Positions 1 to 5,013 of a DNA stretch of 5,013 nucleotides are shown piece by piece (position 1 is the stretch's first letter; each line of letters opens with the position of its first letter). Where the stretch lies: assembly GCA_025351545.1 (NCBI GenBank), contig JANXVQ010000283.1:1-5013 (forward strand). Reading direction: 5' to 3'. The translations under genes were made by a program, and so were the position numbers. This DNA comes from Spirosoma sp. (GTDB lineage: Bacteria; Bacteroidota; Bacteroidia; Cytophagales; Spirosomataceae). The notes beneath the pieces are model-generated. The model ran no database searches. It was not told where the DNA came from and worked only from the letters and a program-made list of their open reading frames with translations.

Positions 1-3000
1 GGCTGACTATTGCCAAAAACCAGATTAGCGCATCCATCAAAGGGTCGGCACCCCGACCTTATAAAGCCAAATTATCGCTGCCGTTATTTACCGAGCAGGA
101 GAAAGAATGGCTACTGGCCGAAATCCGGGAGAACCCGGCCATACTGGCCCAACTCCTGAATCGCCAGCTCCCCCCAGAACTGATCGAGTTCGCCAATCGG
201 CGAAGTATTACGTTGTTTCCGCAGTCATTCCGGGATTTGTCGATGGGCTGCTCCTGCCCCGATATTGCTGTTCCCTGCAAACACCTCGCGGCAGTGGTGT
301 ATGTGATTGCCAATGAAATTGACCGGAATCCCTTTCTGGTATTTCAACTAAAAAGTCTGGACATTTTGGCTGAACTCCAAAAAGACCAGACCGAAACAGT
401 GGGCGGCAGCATGGGAAATGTTGTTTTGTTTAAAGATATTGGCACCGATGAGTTTCCCGATGATGAGGATTGGCAAGCCGACGAAAAAGCCCGTGCTAAT
501 CTGGATTTTGCAACAATCCCATCTCTGGCCGACCAGCTTCTCAGCCTGCTTTCAACGGATGTTACGTTTACAAAAGGTGATTTTCACAAATCGCTGGCCA
601 AATCTTACAAGCTATTTAGTAAGCCGTTGTCAGATGTAAAATCGTTGGCTAAGGCAGAACGACTCGACTTCAGCGATAGCATTGAGCTACAGCTCGATGA
701 GTTGATGTCTGTAAAGAAAATAAATGCGTTCAGCGAGCATGGCGAACCCCGGCAGCTTAATGAGTTCAAGATAAACGACTTGGTGAGCTGGCTGGATACA
801 CTCACCGAAGCCGACTGGCCCGAAATGAGCGATTCTGTTCGGGCCTTGTACCTGACACATCAGTTTTCGGCGGCACTGTTGCGCCGGGGGGCAGTCGTGC
901 CGCAGTTGTTGCGCGTTGGGGTAGCCGAAGATCAATATCGAGTGCGCTGGCTGCCCGCAACGCTTAACGAAACAATCAAATACCTGACCGACCAGCTGGC
1001 CACCCAACTCCCGCCAACATTACTAACCATACGCTGGCAAAAAGACTGGCTGGCCCTACCCGACGAGCAACAGATTCTGACCCTTTGCTCCCTGTTTTTG
1101 CGTCGGGTCATAAAGCCAACAACCATCGAGCTTTGGGAACGCTGGCCCCTTGAAGACGCCGACCGACTATTCTTTGGCATTGAAACGCTGCGATTTGAGG
1201 GGTTTGGCCGAAAGGAAATGCCCTTGGCGATTCAACTTTGGCTGAACGATTTTTACCTGACACACAAACGGTTTGTACCGATTCTGGCCGTTGAAGACAG
1301 TGAACTTGGCGACGAGTTTCGACTGAGCCTGCTCATTCGTGACCGCGACGCGACGGATGTAGGCGGAACGCCGTCGGCACCGATCCCTTTACCGGAAATA
1401 CTCACAAAAAAGAAGCACGAGCGCATTAGAATGGCCGTTTTACAGGATTTGCTCGTACTGTCGCGACATTTCCCCGACCTGACCAAACTCACCAAAACAA
1501 GTGAGAGCACCGCTTACTTATCTTATTCGCCGGAGCAGTTTGTACGGGTTTTGCTCGATACGTTGCCCCGGATGCAGTTGCTTGGCATTGCCCTCTGGTT
1601 GCCAAAGTCGCTCCGGCATTGGGTAAGACCACAGGCGGGTGGACGGCTTAAAGCCAAAGTCACGGCCAATAATGCGTTTATGCGGCTGGATGACATGCTG
1701 ACCTTCGACTGGCAAGTGGCCCTTGGCGATGAGATGGTAAGCATAAAAGAGTTTCAGAAGTTGGTAGGGCGCACAACAGGCTTAGTCAAAATAAAGGATC
1801 AATATGTGCTGGTTGATCCAAATGACCTGACCAAACTATATAAACAACTCGAAAACCCGCCAGAACTAACAGGGGCTGAACTACTTAAGGCCGCTTTATC
1901 AGAAGAATACAAGGGTGGTCGGTTAGGCTTATCGGCCGATGTTCGGGATGTAATCAAGCAGTTTACCGAAAGTGCTTCTCAACCATTGCCCGATTCGTTG
2001 AACGCTACACTCCGCCCTTATCAACAACGCGGTTACGACTGGCTGATCAAAAATACCGCCCTCGGCATGGGAAGCCTGCTGGCCGACGATATGGGCCTTG
2101 GTAAAACAATTCAGATAATTGCGCTCCTGCTTAAATTTAAGCAGGAAGGACGATTCAAAAAACAAAAAGGACTCGTCGTCTTACCAACAACACTCTTAAC
2201 CAATTGGCAGAAAGAAATTGAGCGCTTTGCACCCGATTTGCAAGCGCGGGTCTATCATGGTGCAAACCGAAAATTCCCGCCCGAATCTGACAAATACGAC
2301 TTGGTACTGACTACCTATGGCGTGGTTCGCTCCGACCTCGACAAGCTCAGGAAAACTACTTGGGCAGTCGTTATTATTGATGAAGCACAGAATATAAAAA
2401 ATGCAGATACCGAGCAGACAAAAGCCGTTAAAGCACTGAAATCCCCCATCCGAATCGCCCTTAGTGGTACGCCTGTCGAGAATCGGCTGTCAGAGTTTTG
2501 GAGTATTATGGACTTCGTGAATAAGGGCTATTTGGGTGGAATAAGCAAATTCAATGAGGAGTTTGGCAAGCCAATTCAACAGGAACGCGACCATCAGAAG
2601 CTCGATCAATTCCGACGGATAACCAGTCCGTTCTTGCTACGGCGTGTCAAAACCGACCGAAGTATCATCAGCGATCTGCCCGACAAAATTGAGAACAACC
2701 AGTTTTGCACGCTCACGCCCGAACAGGCTGCACTCTACGAAAGTGTGGTTCAGGAGAGTTTGCGGGCCATTGAAGAGAAAGACGGGATTGCCCGCCGGGG
2801 ACTCGTATTGAAACTTATGACGGCGCTCAAGCAGATTGGCAACCACCCACGTCAATATCTTAAACGAGGTAATGATTCTCCCGCCCTATCGGGCAAGGCG
2901 ACGTTACTGCTCAGCCTGCTCGAAACGATTTACGCCAACCACGAGAAAGTATTGATTTTTACACAGTATCGCGAAATGGGCGAGTTACTGGCACAGTTTA

Positions 3001-3410
3001 TTCAGCAGGCATTTGGCACGCAGCCCCTGTTTTTACACGGCGGCATATCACGGCCCGAGCGCGACCGGATGGTGGAGCAGTTCCAGCGCAATCGCAGCGA
3101 TCATACCTTTATTTTGTCGCTCAAAGCGGGTGGTACGGGCCTGAACCTAACCCAGGCGAATCACGTCATTCACTACGATTTGTGGTGGAATCCGGCGGTG
3201 GAATCGCAAGCTACTGACCGGGCGTTCCGTATTGGGCAGACCAAAAACGTGCTGGTATATCGACTCATGAATCAGGGAACGCTGGAAGAAAAAATCGACG
3301 CCATGATTCGGTCGAAACGCGAACTGGCCGACCTCAGTATAAAGACCGGCGAAACTTGGCTGGGCGATCTGAGTGATGATGATTTGAAAGAATTAGTAGC
3401 GCTGGGGTAG
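1..3410 (+). CDS. SWIM zinc-finger SNF2-family DEAD/DEAH-box ATPase (5' end outside window)
   Basis: This is a Swi2/Snf2-type superfamily 2 ATPase, expected to translocate on double-stranded DNA and remodel protein-DNA complexes in the cytoplasm; its real substrate is unknown. The frame is open from the first full codon at 3 to the TAG at 3408-3410 (1135 visible residues), so the start lies left of the window. The TTG at 213 is not a credible start, because the 70 codons before it match the usual lead-in to the zinc finger. In visible numbering, the SWIM finger is CSC...CKH at 83-94 (nt 249-284), with ligands C83, C85, C92 and H94. A long poorly recognisable middle region follows, then an SNF2-helicase-associated (DUF3670-like) region at about 505-635. 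The motor starts at LRPYQQRGYDW (670). It shows motif I DDMGLGKT (K701, nt 2103-2105), motif II DEAQ (793, nt 2379-2390), motif III SGTP (821), motif IV KVLIFTQY (982), motif V AGGTGLNL (about 1042) and motif VI QATDRAFRIGQ (1069-1079). All catalytic motifs are intact. The domain call is firm; the cellular role is not known. Confidence 0.95.
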   Translation, partial: LTIAKNQISASIKGSAPRPYKAKLSLPLFTEQEKEWLLAEIRENPAILAQLLNRQLPPELIEFANRRSITLFPQSFRDLSMGCSCPDIAVPCKHLAAVVYVIANEIDRNPFLVFQLKSLDILAELQKDQTETVGGSMGNVVLFKDIGTDEFPDDEDWQADEKARANLDFATIPSLADQLLSLLSTDVTFTKGDFHKSLAKSYKLFSKPLSDVKSLAKAERLDFSDSIELQLDELMSVKKINAFSEHGEPRQLNEFKINDLVSWLDTLTEADWPEMSDSVRALYLTHQFSAALLRRGAVVPQLLRVGVAEDQYRVRWLPATLNETIKYLTDQLATQLPPTLLTIRWQKDWLALPDEQQILTLCSLFLRRVIKPTTIELWERWPLEDADRLFFGIETLRFEGFGRKEMPLAIQLWLNDFYLTHKRFVPILAVEDSELGDEFRLSLLIRDRDATDVGGTPSAPIPLPEILTKKKHERIRMAVLQDLLVLSRHFPDLTKLTKTSESTAYLSYSPEQFVRVLLDTLPRMQLLGIALWLPKSLRHWVRPQAGGRLKAKVTANNAFMRLDDMLTFDWQVALGDEMVSIKEFQKLVGRTTGLVKIKDQYVLVDPNDLTKLYKQLENPPELTGAELLKAALSEEYKGGRLGLSADVRDVIKQFTESASQPLPDSLNATLRPYQQRGYDWLIKNTALGMGSLLADDMGLGKTIQIIALLLKFKQEGRFKKQKGLVVLPTTLLTNWQKEIERFAPDLQARVYHGANRKFPPESDKYDLVLTTYGVVRSDLDKLRKTTWAVVIIDEAQNIKNADTEQTKAVKALKSPIRIALSGTPVENRLSEFWSIMDFVNKGYLGGISKFNEEFGKPIQQERDHQKLDQFRRITSPFLLRRVKTDRSIISDLPDKIENNQFCTLTPEQAALYESVVQESLRAIEEKDGIARRGLVLKLMTALKQIGNHPRQYLKRGNDSPALSGKATLLLSLLETIYANHEKVLIFTQYREMGELLAQFIQQAFGTQPLFLHGGISRPERDRMVEQFQRNRSDHTFILSLKAGGTGLNLTQANHVIHYDLWWNPAVESQATDRAFRIGQTKNVLVYRLMNQGTLEEKIDAMIRSKRELADLSIKTGETWLGDLSDDDLKELVALG

Positions 3411-3420
3411 CTACAAATAA

Positions 3421-3467
3421 GCTCACTGTATCAGTCAGATTGCGAAAATCTGACCGATACAGTGAGC
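3421..3467. terminator. Long inverted-repeat hairpin, probable bidirectional terminator
   Basis: Two 21-nt arms (3421-3441 and 3447-3467) pair at 20 of 21 positions around a 5-nt GCGAA loop. The only mismatch is A3433 against C3455. The hairpin begins 10 nt after the SNF2 stop codon, in a gap between converging genes, which is where a terminator belongs. No real U-tract follows it on the + strand (AATTATGTGG); on the - strand the tail reads TTATTTGTAG, which is weakly T-rich. It is therefore not a textbook intrinsic terminator. It may stop transcription from both sides or act as a 3'-end stabilising stem. The structure is seen directly; the function is inferred. Confidence 0.7.
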
Positions 3468-3600
3468 AATTATGTGGATAGATATGGATTCATTGTACGT
3501 ACCCTACCTAAGTAAACCGGTTAGATCGAGTACGAAAAACAGAAAGGTTTTTACTGTGTATGGATGGGTCAAATATCGCCGGTTACATTGAAACGCACTT

Positions 3601-3634
3601 TCTGATTTGAGACTTTTTCTGTCTGATTTGGGAC
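3601..3634. repeat. Short tandem-like direct repeat, 13-nt units at 21-bp period
   Basis: TCTGATTTGAGAC (3601-3613) recurs as TCTGATTTGGGAC (3622-3634). They match at 12 of 13 positions, and the starts are 21 bp apart, about two helical turns. Each copy is followed by a T-run (TTTTT directly after the first, AATTTTT after the second). The pair lies 13 bp past the regulator's stop codon, on its 3' side. It could be a remnant of a small duplication or a paired protein-binding site. With only two short copies, chance similarity in A+T-rich spacer is possible. Confidence 0.45.
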
Positions 3635-3646
3635 AATTTTTCACGA

Positions 3647-5013
3647 TTAGACGCTCCGAAAGCCATTCGTAACAAACTCCGTTGGCGTTTGCCGGTAAAA
3701 TTCTTTGAAAACAATAGTGAAGTGCGACGCGGTTTTAAATCCGACCATAAAGGCGGTTTCGGTCACGTTATTTCCCGCTCGCAGCAAGTCCGCAGCCTTC
3801 CGAAGCCGATAATGACGAATCAGTTCATTGGGGGCCAACTGGGTCATGCTATGCGTTTTGCGGTAAAGTGTTTTACGGCTCATGGCCAATTGATCGGCCA
3901 GCCAATCGACGTTAAGTGACGAATCGTCGAGGTGTTTTTCCAGCAGTTCATACACTTGCTGCAGAAATGGATCGCGCGCGGTTTCCTGCGAAATAGGTAT
4001 GTCTGGCTGGGTTAACTGCCGAAGGTAAAGGTCACGTAATTTTTGCTGACGATCGATCAGGTTACGAAGTCGCAGGCGCAGTTCCTGGGCATGAAATGGC
4101 TTGGACAAGTATTCGTCGGCTCCCGTTGTTAAGCCCTCCAATCGGCTGTGCTGAGCGGCCTTTGCGGTAAGCATAACCACAGCTATATGATGGGTATCCG
4201 GGTGGTTTTTGATGCGTTTGGTTAATTCGTACCCGTCCATTTTGGGCATCATCACATCCGAAATTACAATATCCGGTAGTTCTGCCTGCGCTAGCTGCCA
4301 GCCTTCTTCGCCGTTGGCTGCACGCAGAATCTGGTAAGAATCCGCCAATTCAGTAGCCAGAAACTCCCGCAGTTCAGCATTATCTTCAACAATCAGTACG
4401 AGCGGAAGCGGCAATTCGTTGGTCGGTTGCTTATCAGGAACGGGTGCCTTTTCTATCAGTGAATCGAAAGTGGTGTACGTTTTATCCTGAATTACTATCC
4501 CGGACACCTGGGTATCAGTTACCGTTGCCAACTGAACGGGTAACTCAAGCTGAAATCGGGTCCCCTTGTCGGGTTGACTCTCAACAGTGATGCCCCCTCC
4601 TACCAGTTCGATCAATTCTTTTACCAGGGCCAGCCCAATTCCTGTGCCTTCGTAGGCACGTGTACGAGAATCATCTACCTGATAAAACCGGTTAAACACG
4701 TGCGGAAGTTTTTCGGCTGGTATACCGATACCCGTATCCTCAACAACAATTTGTACACTGGAAATTACGTCACCTATAGCCGAATCCGTTGGCTTAAGCA
4801 TGACGGTTACCTGCCCACCGCCGACGGTAAATTTCAAGGCATTTGACAGGAGGTTAGTTAAAATTTTCTCCCATTTATCGGCGTCGAATAAATAATCTCC
4901 AGGCAAATACTCGACGGTGTATTCGAGCGTTACCCCTTTTTGGTCAGCCGTTTGGCGAAACGATTCAACCAACTGTCCAACGAATTCAGAAACATCTCCA
5001 CGCATCAGAGAGA
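3647..5013 (-). CDS. Hybrid two-component regulator: histidine kinase, receiver and AraC domains (5' end outside window)
   Basis: This is the C-terminal part of a one-protein two-component system (HTCS type): an ATP-dependent histidine kinase that passes phosphate to its own receiver and controls transcription through a fused AraC domain. The family is usually membrane-anchored with a periplasmic sensor, and often controls polysaccharide-use genes. The stop is TAA at 3649-3647. The ATG at 5005-5003 is internal, because the frame continues in TCT CTG to the right edge and the ATG lies between the expected phosphorylated-histidine domain and the ATPase domain. Numbering from that Met, the kinase ATPase domain (about 40-158) has N box NLLSNALKFT (51-60), G1 DTGIGIP (90-96), F box FNRF (104-107) and G2 GTGIGLALVKE (120-130). 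A linker of about 40 residues precedes the receiver (about 202-316), with acidic pair E207/D208, phosphoacceptor D250 (nt 4258-4256), T280 and K302. The AraC domain (about 350-452) has helix-turn-helix segments near 365-383 and 413-434. All conserved residues in the visible part are present. The signal and targets cannot be read here. Confidence 0.95.
   Translation of the reverse strand, partial: SLMRGDVSEFVGQLVESFRQTADQKGVTLEYTVEYLPGDYLFDADKWEKILTNLLSNALKFTVGGGQVTVMLKPTDSAIGDVISSVQIVVEDTGIGIPAEKLPHVFNRFYQVDDSRTRAYEGTGIGLALVKELIELVGGGITVESQPDKGTRFQLELPVQLATVTDTQVSGIVIQDKTYTTFDSLIEKAPVPDKQPTNELPLPLVLIVEDNAELREFLATELADSYQILRAANGEEGWQLAQAELPDIVISDVMMPKMDGYELTKRIKNHPDTHHIAVVMLTAKAAQHSRLEGLTTGADEYLSKPFHAQELRLRLRNLIDRQQKLRDLYLRQLTQPDIPISQETARDPFLQQVYELLEKHLDDSSLNVDWLADQLAMSRKTLYRKTHSMTQLAPNELIRHYRLRKAADLLRAGNNVTETAFMVGFKTASHFTIVFKEFYRQTPTEFVTNGFRSV

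Larger units (their letters stand above)
3411..3646. other. Convergent intergenic region without a gene
   Basis: This 236-bp gap separates the stop codons of the two converging genes. It is more A+T-rich than the flanking genes. I see no reading frame with a plausible start and coding character, no tRNA and no clear Bacteroidota promoter (TTTG / TAnnTTTG pair). Both flanking genes end here, so 3'-end signals are expected rather than promoters. It contains a long hairpin next to the SNF2 stop and a short direct repeat next to the regulator's stop, both listed separately. Small palindromes also occur (GTACGTAC at 3495-3502, AACCGGTT at 3515-3522), which could arise by chance. Confidence 0.7.

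Noticed and set aside
687..1180. Antisense reading frames within the SNF2 gene
   Set aside because: They lie opposite a strongly supported coding region, have low-complexity or Arg/Ser-rich composition, and match no recognisable domain.
213..3410. SNF2 gene starting at the TTG at 213
   Set aside because: The frame is open upstream to the window edge with family-like protein sequence, so 213 is an internal codon.
1..3410. Part of a DISARM-like or other SNF2-containing defence system
   Set aside because: No methyltransferase, DUF1998, phospholipase-D-like or other defence partner is present, and the only neighbour is a convergent signalling gene.
3495..3522. Small palindromes GTACGTAC and AACCGGTT as operators
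   Set aside because: Eight-base palindromes are expected by chance, and no promoter is apparent in this gap between gene ends.
4574..4846. 90-codon + strand reading frame
   Set aside because: It is antisense to the conserved kinase ATPase domain, so it is a shadow of that gene.
3647..5005. Complete regulator gene starting at the ATG at 5005
   Set aside because: The frame continues to the right edge, and a start here would leave a kinase without its phosphorylated-histidine and sensor regions.

Overview
The window looks like a piece of a Bacteroidota chromosome, most plausibly the Cytophagales/Spirosoma group. The evidence is a roughly 50% G+C composition, a hybrid two-component protein (histidine kinase, receiver and AraC DNA-binding domains in one chain) of the kind concentrated in Bacteroidota, and a C-terminal AraC signature (GFKTASHFT...FKEFYRQTPTEF) that resembles Cytophagales members. 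The taxonomic call is inference from style, not a database match.

Layout: two large genes face each other and both run off the window. From the left edge to 3410 on the + strand is a SWIM zinc-finger/SNF2-family DNA-dependent ATPase of at least 1135 residues. Its reading frame is open to the left edge, so its true N-terminus lies outside. From the right edge to 3647 on the - strand is the C-terminal 454 complete codons of a hybrid two-component regulator: histidine kinase ATP-binding domain, then phosphoacceptor receiver domain, then AraC-type DNA-binding domain. Its sensor part and phosphorylated-histidine domain lie beyond the right edge.

The 236-bp gap between the two stop codons (3411-3646) holds no convincing gene. 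It begins with a striking 21-bp-arm hairpin, 10 nt after the SNF2 stop and probably a shared transcription terminator, and ends with a short direct repeat of 21-bp period just past the stop of the regulator.

The genes are convergent, so nothing suggests co-transcription or a shared pathway. The SNF2 protein should act on DNA or protein-DNA complexes. The regulator should convert an extracellular or periplasmic signal into transcriptional control of genes outside this window. I see no mobile element, CRISPR array, tRNA or rRNA, and no multi-gene defence system within these 5 kb. Most of the window is ordinary for its phylum.
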